In this document: in pieces, positions 44,901-53,687 of the stretch
Layout of the letters: every line of letters begins with the position of its first letter
Position numbering within the stretch: the stretch's first letter is position 1
Origin: Phycisphaerae bacterium
Lineage (GTDB): Bacteria; Planctomycetota; Phycisphaerae; UBA1845; Fen-1342
Reading direction: 5' to 3'
Assembly (NCBI GenBank): GCA_028277645.1
Contig: JANQFV010000031.1
Coordinates: 84,881 to 148,880, forward strand
DNA length: 64,000 bases
Program-made: the position numbers and the translations under genes
The notes under the pieces: generated by a model
What the model was told of the DNA's origin: nothing
Database searches by the model: none
What the model saw: only the letters and a program-made list of their open reading frames with translations

Positions 44901-44954
44901 TAGCGGCCGTCGTCCCTCCGTGGTCTACGGCCGGTCGGGAGACCGGCCGCTACA
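44901..44954. repeat. Nested palindrome between convergent genes
   Basis: An inner perfect hairpin (GGCCGGTC-GGGA-GACCGGCC, 44930-44949) lies within reach of outer 10-bp arms GTAGCGGCCG (44901-44910) and CGGCCGCTAC (44945-44954). It is located between the cation exchanger and GreA-fusion stops. It could be a terminator or a dispersed palindromic element. Confidence 0.6.
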
Positions 44955-44967
44955 GGACTGACCCACG

Positions 44968-47181
44968 CTACGTCGTCGCCGCACCCACCAAGGCGTTGCG
45001 AATGCTCACTATCTCCAGCTCCAAATCGTGGCCGTCCAGCGGCACCGTCACGCGATCGCCGGTGTGCAGCCCCATGATGCGTTGTGACATCGGCGCCATG
45101 TAGCTGTAAACTCCCTGCTCAACGTCAGTCTCGAAGGGGCCGAGAAAGGTCATTGTGCGCTCGGCGCCGTCAGCCGTGGTCCGCAGGACAACCTGCGTGC
45201 CGATGCCCACGTGGTCCTCAGGAATCTCCAACGGCTCAATCACGGCGGCACGCGAGAGCTCATCGTTGAGCTTCGCCAGTTGGGCACGCAGGAAGTCACG
45301 CTCCTCCAGCGCGAACTTGTATTCCGAGTTTTCGCTCAGGTCGCCGTGTGATGCCGCCTCGCCGATACGCTTGGCGTTTTCACGCATCTTGACGTTGAGC
45401 AGCTCATCGCGTTCGGCCACGCGGCGCTCCATGCCGGCCTGCGTACACCACAGCGTCTCTGGATCCTCCCACGGCTCGATCCGTTTCTGTTTGACCACCC
45501 AGAGCACGGGGTGCGTGTCACGCAGCGCGTCCAGCAGCTTCGCCGGCGTGTTGTCCCCCATGCCTTCCAGCCGCTGCAACTGATGCTTGACCGTGATCGC
45601 CGCCTCTTCGCTCAGCCGTTCCAAGCACGCACGGGCTTTGGCGTAGCTGCGCAGCGCGAGCGCGGCGCGCATCCGCATACGAAACGTGCGGACGATGACG
45701 TCCTCCGCCGCCACGCTGCGTCCGAGCGTGCTGATCGTATCCAGGATCATGCGGAACAGCTCGTCATCCGACGGCCGATCGAACGACTTGGCGTGCTTCG
45801 GTCCCTTCCACAGCCAGAAGAGCAGTTCGGGATGCTCCGCCGGCTCATTCAGACCGCGATCGATCAGAGCCTGAACCGCATCGCCGCGACCCGCCTCAAG
45901 CGCGTCGGCTGACAACGCGTCGAGCAGGTTGGCCGGCGCCACTTCGAGCCACTCCACCACGTAGTCTGCCCAATCGTCCGGCCGCGCAGTCTTCAACGCC
46001 GCCAGCGCGCGATCACGCAGGTTGTCCTGCTCCAGTGACATCAGCATTTTGCCGGGCGCCGCGGCCGTGCGCAGCATCTCCACCGGCAGCGCGCGGCTTT
46101 CGTCGGTCGCCGGAACGCCCTTCTCCTCGAGACGACCAATCGCCAGCGCGCAGGCCAGTGCCTCACTGGGGCGGACGTTACGAATCGCGTGGATGTAACG
46201 CACGAGATGGTCGTAGAAGCGTTGCAACAGGCTCGCATCCGGCTTCTCACGTCGCGCTTTGACTTCCCGCAAATAGCCTTCCAGCGTCGAAATCCACTGG
46301 CCGATGTCCCGGGCCGCTTCGATCGCCTCCCAGGTTTCTTCTTCCAGCGTCATCCCTTCGGCGTGATACGTCAGAATCATCGGGGAACGACCCTCGATGA
46401 CCACGTGGGGATTACGCTTAAGGCGGGTGCGGGCCTTGGTCCACCAGCTCGACCAGTCCTTGGGGTCGATGTGGCGTGGAACGAGGTCGTGCTTCAGCAC
46501 ATCAGCGTCGATGTGCTCGCCGTGGGCGTGAATCAGGCCGACGACGACTTTGACGGGATCATCGTGGATCAGCTCCTTCAGGCTTTCCGGTCGGAGTTGC
46601 CGTAGCACGCGAAAGTCGTCTGAGGCGATGCGGTCGTACTCCCGCACAACCTCGAGCGTCGGGCGTGTTGTGACCCGCCCCGCACGCCGCAGTCGAAACA
46701 AGCCGTGCGTGCGATCGACGCCGACGACCTCGACCACGTGATCGTCGGCGCGACTGATCAGCGTGTCTCCCTCCTCCAGCGTCAGACCGATGTCCAGCAG
46801 CTTCAGCGCCATCCGCGGCGGACGACCGCCCAGGAGACCCGAGGAGTCCATGATTGCGTCGAAACCAGGCGTGTCACCGTGACTATGGCGATACAGATCG
46901 GCCACCAGCTTCTGAACCGCGGCGTCCTTGGGTGTTTGGACAAGCGCACGGCAAGCGAGCGGCAAAGCCTCTTTGGCGCGCGCGGGCAGTTCGATGTTCT
47001 CGCAGATCATCTGTGTCAGCGTCGCCAGCCGCTCGCCCTCCCCCTTCTTCTCCAGCTCATCAAAGGCGGCGGTCAATTGCGAAAGCCGCAATTCCCCCTG
47101 TTCGAGCAGTTCGAGACAGCGGGTCTCAAACTCGCTGTATTTTCCATTCTGCGCCATCTCCAGCAGTTGTGATACAGGCAT
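44968..47181 (-). CDS. GreA-type transcript cleavage factor fused to a long N-terminal helical region
   Basis: About 737 residues. The C-terminal ~150 are a GreA/GreB: coiled coil with the catalytic tip 'SHGDLSENSEYKFALEERDFL' (both acidic residues present), then the FKBP-like 'VGIGTQVVLR...FLGPFETDVEQGVYSYMAPMSQRIMGLHTGDRV'. The N-terminal ~590 are mostly helical, with a beta patch near 145-185 (DTLISRADDHVVEVVGVDRT), and match nothing I can name. Chlamydiae have a similarly extended GreA, so this may be a PVC-superphylum form. It should rescue backtracked RNA polymerase. ATG 47181 follows GAGGA; TTG 47199 is the longest alternative. It is the distal gene of a minus-strand operon. Confidence 0.85.
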   Translation of the reverse strand: MPVSQLLEMAQNGKYSEFETRCLELLEQGELRLSQLTAAFDELEKKGEGERLATLTQMICENIELPARAKEALPLACRALVQTPKDAAVQKLVADLYRHSHGDTPGFDAIMDSSGLLGGRPPRMALKLLDIGLTLEEGDTLISRADDHVVEVVGVDRTHGLFRLRRAGRVTTRPTLEVVREYDRIASDDFRVLRQLRPESLKELIHDDPVKVVVGLIHAHGEHIDADVLKHDLVPRHIDPKDWSSWWTKARTRLKRNPHVVIEGRSPMILTYHAEGMTLEEETWEAIEAARDIGQWISTLEGYLREVKARREKPDASLLQRFYDHLVRYIHAIRNVRPSEALACALAIGRLEEKGVPATDESRALPVEMLRTAAAPGKMLMSLEQDNLRDRALAALKTARPDDWADYVVEWLEVAPANLLDALSADALEAGRGDAVQALIDRGLNEPAEHPELLFWLWKGPKHAKSFDRPSDDELFRMILDTISTLGRSVAAEDVIVRTFRMRMRAALALRSYAKARACLERLSEEAAITVKHQLQRLEGMGDNTPAKLLDALRDTHPVLWVVKQKRIEPWEDPETLWCTQAGMERRVAERDELLNVKMRENAKRIGEAASHGDLSENSEYKFALEERDFLRAQLAKLNDELSRAAVIEPLEIPEDHVGIGTQVVLRTTADGAERTMTFLGPFETDVEQGVYSYMAPMSQRIMGLHTGDRVTVPLDGHDLELEIVSIRNALVGAATT

Positions 47182-47233
47182 CGCGTCCTCATGGTCCAAG
47201 CTGAATTCGCGCCGCCCGCACCATCCGGCGGCG

Positions 47234-50200
47234 CTAGTCTTCGTCTTTGGTCATCTCGTCGCGTGCCCGGCGTTTGGCACGCAGGAGGCGCGACGTATAG
47301 TCCGCCTCCGATTCCGCCGGCTTCTTCCGGGTCGGCCGGGCCACTACCGGCTGCTCCATCTCACTGGCGCCGCCCAGCGCGCGGCTGAGATCTTCGCTCG
47401 CCTTCTGGTCGGGCGTGCGGGGCTCATAGCGCGCGGTCGCATCGGGTTGAGCTGCGTCGTCGCGCTGCTCATCCCGCACGCGTTCGCGGGCATCCTTGAG
47501 TGTCGAAAGCACGGCTGCCGCCTCTTTGCCTTCCTTGCCGAACGCCGCCGCCTCTCCCAGACGCCGGCGCGCCTTGCGATACAGTTCCAGCGGATTGATG
47601 GCAATCCGTCGGATGGCCACGTCCACGAGGAACATGAGCAGCATCCAGTATATCAGGCTTTCCCAGATGGAGCGCCGGGCCTCGGCGCGCCGCAGGCCGG
47701 CGCGGTCGAACACGGCTGCGGGCTCCTGCTCGCCGAGCATTCGACCGCCGGCGCGCTGGCGCAGCTCCTCCAGCAAGGGCAAATTGGGGCGCAGCTCGCT
47801 GAATTCCGGGGAGTAGGCGACAGAAAGGCCGGTTTGGAGCGTGCCGGACACCGCCTCGGTTCCCCTTCCCATGCGATATCGCAAGTCGACGATGTAGTTG
47901 CCGCGATCACGCGCGTCGAACTCCGCCTCGTATCGCCCGGGACCAGTCTGCGTAAGCCGCAACGGCGTGCCTTCATTCGCCGGATTCACGAGCCGGCCGG
48001 CTATCTCCATCAGGTTCACTGCCGAGGCGTTCTTGTCAACGGCGTCGATCTGAATGCGGGCCTTGCCGCCGTGAACCGTTGTGCGGACATCGAACGCCGC
48101 CGCCTCGGATTGCCGCGAAGACCAGCGGACGAGTTGGGCCCAGAACTTGGTGAACTTGGGCCAGTCGGTCCAATGCGGTCCCCAGCGCGGCCAGAGCCCG
48201 CTGGTAAAGGCGACGGTCTTGCCCAGACCGACGCGCCAGTGTGCGAGGATCGGGTCTTCGTCACCTTCTTCAGTCACGCGGCTGAGTGGGACGTCCGCCA
48301 GTTCACGCGCTGTCGTCAGCACGTAGCCCCCGAGAATCGGCACGGGCTCGCCGGTGAGGCCCTGGACGATTGGCGATAGCGGGTTCACCAGCCGCGGCTG
48401 GAACTCCCCTTCCTGCACCAGCGAACGGCGAATCTCACGCGACTCCTTGATAAAGATCTGCGGGAGCTTGCTCGTGTCGTTCGTGCGGTAGAAACGCCCA
48501 CCGGTCTCCTTCGCAATCGAGTCAGCGAGTCCCTCATTGATGAAGTGCCCGCCGTAGCCGATCGCGATCGTGGAGCAGGTGATCCCGCCGCGCTTCATCA
48601 TGTTGATCAGGTCAGGTCGCGGGCCTTGCGGGTCGAAATCGGACACGACGATCATGTGCTTGGGGCCGACATCTTCGCGAGCCAAGAGTGCCTTCACACC
48701 GGGTCGCATGACTTCGTCGAGATCAGGCAGATCCCCCATGCTCATCTGGCGGATCGCATTGATGATCGGTGTGCGGCGGCCGACCTCCTGTAGCGGGACG
48801 GTCCAGTGTCCCTGAGCGTCGCTCTGCCATTTCCACGCCAACACACCGACCAGATCGCGACTGCTGAGCGTCTTGACCGCTTCGATCGCGCAGCGCTCGC
48901 CGAGGTAATTGCCGCGCTCTACCTCACACGCGTGCATCACCAGCACAAGCGCGCCCTTGAGGAACTGCTTCTTGTGCTTGACGTCGAACGCGACCGGCAT
49001 GACTTCTTCGACTGGGCTGCCGAGCCAACCACCAGCGCCGAATGACTCATCGCCGCCCACCATGATCAGTCCGCCGCCCAGATCGCGAACGTACGTGGCC
49101 AGGGTCTGCTTCTCATCGTCGCGCAGGTCGTCGGCCGGCACGTTATCGAGGATCACCGCCGAATATTCGAGCAGTCGCACCTGATCCAGAGGATTCGCAC
49201 CGGCGACCTCAACCTCGCAGACCAGTCGTTCACGCTCCAATGCGCGTTTGAGAAGCAGCGCAGTAGAACGGCTTGATTCCAGGTCCTCCGGCGTTGCGAG
49301 GATCAGGATCTTGCCCTGCCCGGAAACAACCGTGAACGCCCGTCCCTCGTTATTGGAGAGGATGGTGTCGGCATCAGGATCTGCTGGTCGAAATTCCGCG
49401 CGGAAGCGGTGTGCGCCCGCGGCCCTCAGCGGGACCGGGACAATCTTGCGATTGGGCCCGGGCGCCAGGTCCACCGGATAGCCCGCGTCGCGCTCGTCCT
49501 CAGGATTGAGGTCAATCAGCGCGTCGTTGTGGTACAAGAGAATGCTGCCGCGTGCTGCACGCTGTGAACGTATGACCATCTGGAGGTTGATCGTCTCTTC
49601 GGCCGTCGCGGTCGGCGGTGCCTGCAAAGCCTCAAATACGACCTCGTCCGAATGTTCATACTGAATCGGTAGTACATCCACCGGCACACCCGCCGCCTGA
49701 AACTGCTCCGCCTCCGACAGCACAGCACCGATATTCTCGTTTCCGTCGGACAGCAGCACGATGCGACCGGTGGCGTCTGAAGGCAGCAATGCCATCGCCA
49801 GCCGCGCGGCGCCGGCAATGTTGGTCTGATCCGGCGCGTACGGCTTGCTGATCGCATCGACGGCGAGTGCGGCCATCGGCAACTGCTCTACCTCCGCCGC
49901 TCCGTCGAACGCGACGATGCCGAGCCGGTCGTCCTGCCCCAACTCGTTGGCAGCCCGTGCGATGTACTCGTACGCGCGGCGCTGCAGATCCTCCGGGACG
50001 CTGCGCGAGCGATCAAGCAGAAATACGACGGATAAGTCGTCAATGGTCTTGGTGCGCTGGGCTCCCGCCAGTGCCAGGATCATCAACGTCACGACGACGG
50101 CGCGGGCGGCGATTGCCAGCCAGCGCCGCACCGGCCCCAGCCCGGCCAGCGAGCGATAGCTCATCACAACCAACAGCGGCAGGACAGCCAGCAGCGCCAG

Positions 50201-50248
50201 GTAGCCGGGCTCTTCGAAGCGAATCAATGCCAGCGATGCTACGATCAT
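47234..50248 (-). CDS. Large membrane protein with VWA and GATase-like domains
   Basis: 1004 residues. Two N-terminal helices (BatA-like) precede a VWA domain with MIDAS 'VVFLLDRSRSVPED'. A beta region follows, then a class I glutamine amidotransferase-like segment ('ILILATPEDLESS...AVILDNVPAD...LGGGLIMVGGDESFGAGGW'). Next comes a second VWA-like part ('KHMIVVSDFDPQGPRP...STIAIGYGGHF') and a last helix with a charged tail. This is the planctomycete form of the BatA/YegL-like secreted signalling or chaperone proteins. It overlaps the NHL lipoprotein gene by 4 nt, so the two are coupled. Confidence 0.82.
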   Translation of the reverse strand: MIVASLALIRFEEPGYLALLAVLPLLVVMSYRSLAGLGPVRRWLAIAARAVVVTLMILALAGAQRTKTIDDLSVVFLLDRSRSVPEDLQRRAYEYIARAANELGQDDRLGIVAFDGAAEVEQLPMAALAVDAISKPYAPDQTNIAGAARLAMALLPSDATGRIVLLSDGNENIGAVLSEAEQFQAAGVPVDVLPIQYEHSDEVVFEALQAPPTATAEETINLQMVIRSQRAARGSILLYHNDALIDLNPEDERDAGYPVDLAPGPNRKIVPVPLRAAGAHRFRAEFRPADPDADTILSNNEGRAFTVVSGQGKILILATPEDLESSRSTALLLKRALERERLVCEVEVAGANPLDQVRLLEYSAVILDNVPADDLRDDEKQTLATYVRDLGGGLIMVGGDESFGAGGWLGSPVEEVMPVAFDVKHKKQFLKGALVLVMHACEVERGNYLGERCAIEAVKTLSSRDLVGVLAWKWQSDAQGHWTVPLQEVGRRTPIINAIRQMSMGDLPDLDEVMRPGVKALLAREDVGPKHMIVVSDFDPQGPRPDLINMMKRGGITCSTIAIGYGGHFINEGLADSIAKETGGRFYRTNDTSKLPQIFIKESREIRRSLVQEGEFQPRLVNPLSPIVQGLTGEPVPILGGYVLTTARELADVPLSRVTEEGDEDPILAHWRVGLGKTVAFTSGLWPRWGPHWTDWPKFTKFWAQLVRWSSRQSEAAAFDVRTTVHGGKARIQIDAVDKNASAVNLMEIAGRLVNPANEGTPLRLTQTGPGRYEAEFDARDRGNYIVDLRYRMGRGTEAVSGTLQTGLSVAYSPEFSELRPNLPLLEELRQRAGGRMLGEQEPAAVFDRAGLRRAEARRSIWESLIYWMLLMFLVDVAIRRIAINPLELYRKARRRLGEAAAFGKEGKEAAAVLSTLKDARERVRDEQRDDAAQPDATARYEPRTPDQKASEDLSRALGGASEMEQPVVARPTRKKPAESEADYTSRLLRAKRRARDEMTKDED

Positions 50249-51228
50249 GGCTCTACTTTAGTGTACGCGCTCGCCGTTGTCGTACCGCTTGCAGCCCGAA
50301 CCACGGCGGCGGGAACCACCTGCACGCGATTATTGCCGGAATCGATCACGAAGATATCGTCCTCTTCGCCGACCGCCACGGCCCATGGATACGCCAGCTC
50401 GCCGGCGCGCCGACCGGCCCGCCCCCAGATTCCCAACGACCTGCCCTCGCGATCGAAACGCTGGATGCGGTTGTTGCCGTATTCAGCGACGATCAGCGTC
50501 CCATCGGAGAGCCAGTCCAATCCGTACGGAAATCGCATGGCACCTGGCTCATCGCCGCTGCGTCCGAACGTGCCCAGCAGCTCCCCATCTCGTGCGAACC
50601 AGCAGATTCGGTGGTTGCACGCATCCGCGACCCAGAGATTCCCGTCCGGTCCCCAGGTGAGACTCTGCGGGCGCGCCAGGGCCGTGCCTCCGGATTCCGA
50701 ACCGTCGAACGTCATGATGAACGTGCCGTCCGCGGCGAACTTGCTGATTCGGTCGTTGCCGCTGTACTCGCCGACGTAGATGAAGCTCTCGTGATCGACA
50801 GCAACATCGGTCGGCAGGAGGAATTCGCCGGGAGCCGTGCCGCGCGTGCCGAACGACATCACCAGTACGCCGTCCGGCTCGTAGACGAGCACGCGAGAGT
50901 AGTGCGTGTCGGCGACGTACAACCGGCCGTCCGGACCGAGGCCCAGGCCGGTGGGCTTGCCCGCGTCGGACTCAGGCAGTTCCCACGAAATTACGGGTTC
51001 CCCTGCGTCGTCCAGAACCTGGATGCGTCCGCTCTTGTCAACGATGAAGAGACGGCCTTCATCGGTGCGTGCCACTGCCCGCGGATAGCTGAACTCGCCC
51101 GGACCGACACCAGTGCGACCAAAGACGCGAATCGCGCTGCTCCCCGTCAACTCCGCATCGCAGCCGTACAGCGCCGCACACGCGGCCCAGATCGCCAGCG
51201 AACCTGTCGTCCGCCGGCCGCCCATCAT
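50245..51228 (-). CDS. NHL-repeat lipoprotein
   Basis: 327 residues. Lipobox 'ALYGC' near residue 23; then about six NHL repeats of the type 'PTGLGLGPDGRLYVADTHYSRVLVYEPDG' and 'PRAVARTDEGRLFIVDKSGRIQV', making a complete beta-propeller outside the cytoplasm. ATGA overlap with both neighbours. Propellers of this type bind proteins, RNA or ligands; partner unknown, plausibly the VWA protein. Confidence 0.82.
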   Translation of the reverse strand: MMGGRRTTGSLAIWAACAALYGCDAELTGSSAIRVFGRTGVGPGEFSYPRAVARTDEGRLFIVDKSGRIQVLDDAGEPVISWELPESDAGKPTGLGLGPDGRLYVADTHYSRVLVYEPDGVLVMSFGTRGTAPGEFLLPTDVAVDHESFIYVGEYSGNDRISKFAADGTFIMTFDGSESGGTALARPQSLTWGPDGNLWVADACNHRICWFARDGELLGTFGRSGDEPGAMRFPYGLDWLSDGTLIVAEYGNNRIQRFDREGRSLGIWGRAGRRAGELAYPWAVAVGEEDDIFVIDSGNNRVQVVPAAVVRAASGTTTASAYTKVEP

Positions 51229-51656
51229 GGCGACTCAGCAGCCGACGCCGGAGCGACCTTGGCGCGTGCGCTCTGAAGATCCCTGATGATGCGCTCCACA
51301 GAGATTGGTGCCTCTGCCCGTGACAGCATGCGACCATCTGGTGCGATGATCGCGTAGGAGGGCACGCGGTCGAGTCCCCATTCCTTGGCGAGCGGTCGAT
51401 CCCAGTCATACTCCAGTGGCACGCAGACAATCGCATCCGTCTCGCGCAGCACGTCCGGGTGCTTGAGAACCTGCTCCTCAAACTCCGTACACTCCACCGA
51501 GTACCAGTTGCGAAAATAGACGAATGTGGGCTTGTTCTGGCGCTCCCCTTCCGTCAAGCCAGCGCTCGGCGAGCCCACTTTCCAGCGCACACCGCGCTGG
51601 CACCCCGACACGCCGAGCACTATGAGTAATCCCAGCAAGGTGACGGACGTGGTCAT
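51225..51656 (-). CDS. Thioredoxin-like lipoprotein with SxxC active site
   Basis: About 143 residues. Signal peptide and lipobox 'LGVSGC', then 'KPTFVYFRNWYSVECTEFEEQVLKHPDVL', which matches DsbD-gamma-like thioredoxins but with Ser in place of the first Cys (S-V-E-C). The cis-Pro loop 'DRVPSYAIIAPDG' is present. Loss of the nucleophilic Cys argues against ordinary disulfide reduction. Start at ATG 51656; the open frame to 51734 is not needed. Coupled to the NHL gene. Confidence 0.75.
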   Translation of the reverse strand: MTTSVTLLGLLIVLGVSGCQRGVRWKVGSPSAGLTEGERQNKPTFVYFRNWYSVECTEFEEQVLKHPDVLRETDAIVCVPLEYDWDRPLAKEWGLDRVPSYAIIAPDGRMLSRAEAPISVERIIRDLQSARAKVAPASAAESP

Positions 51657-51748
51657 GCAAGCTCGCCGCGCCGCGAGGGCCGCACCGCTGGCACGATCGA
51701 GTCGCCGCCTATTACCGACATACGTATGCTGCAACCCCGACCGTCCTT

Positions 51749-52378
51749 CTACTTCTGTTTGGCGTACTTCACACTACAGCCCCAGGGCGTCGTCTCCGCA
51801 ACGGGTACGTCCTTGTCGGCCAGAACGGTGGCCAACGCCTCGTCGACGTAGTCGCGGGCCTCGTCCGTACTCTTGCGACCGTGCTGATTATTATTCAGCG
51901 CGCCAGCGTACACGAGCGTGCCTTTGTTGATCACGAACATGTGCGGAGTTGTGCGAGCGCCATACGCCCGGCCGACTTTTCCGTCGGTGTCCATCAGAAT
52001 CGGGTATTCGATGCCCTTGTCACGCTTGAATTTGATGTTCTCGGAGGGTTTGCGCCAATGTGTGCTCTCAATGCCCAGCCAGACGACGCCTTTCTCCGCG
52101 TACTTTTCCTTGATTTTCTTGCAGATCGGCAGGGCCTTGATGCACCAGGGGCACTGCTGGTTCATCCACTCCAGGACGACGATTTTGTCCTTCAGATCCT
52201 CCAGGTTGTGCTTCTTGCCCTCGCAGTCGAGCAGTGTGAACGTCGGAGCCGCTTCGCCGACTTTCGCTTTCGCCTTGACGGCTTCCTGAGCCTGCTGCGG
52301 AACGGCCCACGCAACTGTGACCATTCCCACCGCCACAATCGTCGAACTGGTTAAGAGCAATGTGCGTCGATTACGCAT
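51749..52378 (-). CDS. Secreted redoxin (AhpC/TSA-like) with CPWC motif
   Basis: 209 residues. Signal peptide (MRNRRTLLLTSS to AWA), then a thioredoxin fold with 'VGEAAPTFTLLDCEGKKHNLEDLKDKIVVLEWMNQQCPWCIKALP' (the CxxC) and 'YGARTTPHMFVINKG' (TTP cis-Pro). Similar proteins are annotated as redoxins or thiol-disulfide oxidoreductases. SD AAGGAGA about 9 nt before ATG 52378; the frame running upstream to 53080 is antisense to the GNAT gene and is spurious. 92 nt from the SxxC thioredoxin gene, so the two redox proteins are likely related in function. Confidence 0.85.
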   Translation of the reverse strand: MRNRRTLLLTSSTIVAVGMVTVAWAVPQQAQEAVKAKAKVGEAAPTFTLLDCEGKKHNLEDLKDKIVVLEWMNQQCPWCIKALPICKKIKEKYAEKGVVWLGIESTHWRKPSENIKFKRDKGIEYPILMDTDGKVGRAYGARTTPHMFVINKGTLVYAGALNNNQHGRKSTDEARDYVDEALATVLADKDVPVAETTPWGCSVKYAKQK

Positions 52379-52486
52379 TACAATGATCTCCTTCGAATTC
52401 GGCTGCCGTGGAACACCCGGTCGGCGGATTCTATAACGCTGAATGCTGTTCTGCCACTCCTGCGACGCCGGGAGACGAATCGCGAC

Positions 52487-53407
52487 GTGCCTGATATCGC
52501 ACCACTGGCTGCATCGGAACTGCCCACCGCGTTGGGCCTTCTGCTCGCACCACCGGGACGCGAGCCGGCCAGCGCGCGCCAGCAGGTGCGGCCGGTACTG
52601 GCCTATCTCAACTCCGGCCTGGTGACGTGGCGGGCCTGGCGAATCGGGCCGCTCGAGCAGCCGGATGCTCTCGTGCTGGTCCTGCTGCTCCCCGGACGCA
52701 CGGCAACGGTCATGCTCCCGACGCCCGGCGAGAACGGCATCGACCCGGGCGCGCTGCAACACCTGCTGCGCGCCGTCTTGGAAGACCTGCAAGACGACAA
52801 ACTGCACTACACGCAAGCGCTCCTGCGGCCCGATGCCCCGGAACAGCGTGACTTGCTCCTTCAACTCGGCTTCGTCCACCTGGCGCCGCTTGTGTATCTG
52901 GAACGCGATGCGACGTATCCCTGGATCGAGCCGCCCGACCCCACGCGTGTCGCGTGGCAGGCATACACCTCGTACCGCGAACGAGAGTTCCGCTCGGTCG
53001 TCGCCGCCACATATGAAACCAGCCTCGACTGCCCGGAACTGACACGCCTGCGCCCGGTCCAAGATGCCCTCGCGGCGCACCGCGCCTCGGGGCCTTTCGA
53101 TCCTGCGTTGTGGGAGCTGGCCTGCATCGAAGGGCGCCCGACAGCATGTCTCCTGATGTCGACGGCGATGTACACGTCAGCCGTTGAGATCGTCTACATG
53201 GGCGTGCACCCCAATGTTCGCGGTACCGGTATCGGTGACTTAATCCTACAACGTGCATTAGAGCACACACGCCGAAAACGCGCACGCAAACTCATGCTCG
53301 TCGTCGATGACCGCAATGAGCCAGCCAAACGCTTGTACGCGCGCTTCGACCTGCGCCCGGTTGCGCGGCGCGATGCTTACTTGTATCGCTGGTCGAATGC
53401 CGACTGA
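52487..53407 (+). CDS. GNAT-family N-acetyltransferase
   Basis: 306 residues with two GNAT-like halves. The C-terminal one has motif A 'YMGVHPNVRGTGIGDLILQRALEHTRR' (RGTGIG acetyl-CoA loop) and 'LVVDDRNEPAKRLYARFDLRPV' (motif B). The N-terminal half is degenerate. Two-domain GNATs act on amino acids, antibiotics or proteins (mycothiol synthase type); substrate unknown. GTG 52487; divergent from the redoxin gene. Confidence 0.8.
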   Translation: MPDIAPLAASELPTALGLLLAPPGREPASARQQVRPVLAYLNSGLVTWRAWRIGPLEQPDALVLVLLLPGRTATVMLPTPGENGIDPGALQHLLRAVLEDLQDDKLHYTQALLRPDAPEQRDLLLQLGFVHLAPLVYLERDATYPWIEPPDPTRVAWQAYTSYREREFRSVVAATYETSLDCPELTRLRPVQDALAAHRASGPFDPALWELACIEGRPTACLLMSTAMYTSAVEIVYMGVHPNVRGTGIGDLILQRALEHTRRKRARKLMLVVDDRNEPAKRLYARFDLRPVARRDAYLYRWSNAD

Positions 53408-53687
53408 CGCGGAATGAATGCCTGCGCGAAGCTTCGGGACACGTTGTGGACAAGTTGTGAAACTACATTTTTTTAGGGCGCGTCATCGGTTGCGAATGCA
53501 CAGTTTACAGCGTTGTCACCACATTTCGCTAACGCAGACCATTGCATAGCGCTAACACTCGCGATACTATTCCGATCGCAGGTGACTTAGCGGGAGTTTG
53601 TTCTCGTCAGCCCCCAACGCCAGCTCAGCTCTTTTCGAGCGAAGCGGAATTCGATCAATAGCCGGTAGTTCGTCATTGAGGTGAATC
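53408..53687. promoter_or_regulatory. dnaA upstream region with a DnaA box
   Basis: TGTGGACAA (53445-53453; reverse of TTGTCCACA) is one base from the classical DnaA box. A T-rich tract (acatttttttagg) follows at 53465-53476. Two GCTAAC repeats occur at 53528 and 53551. This could be an autoregulatory dnaA promoter; one box alone does not make an origin. Confidence 0.5.

Noticed and set aside
52379..53080. Upstream extension of the redoxin reading frame
   Set aside because: It is antisense to the GNAT gene; the redoxin has a good SD and signal peptide at 52378.
53408..53687. A complete oriC
   Set aside because: Only one convincing DnaA box and no dense cluster; I kept it as a candidate regulatory region.
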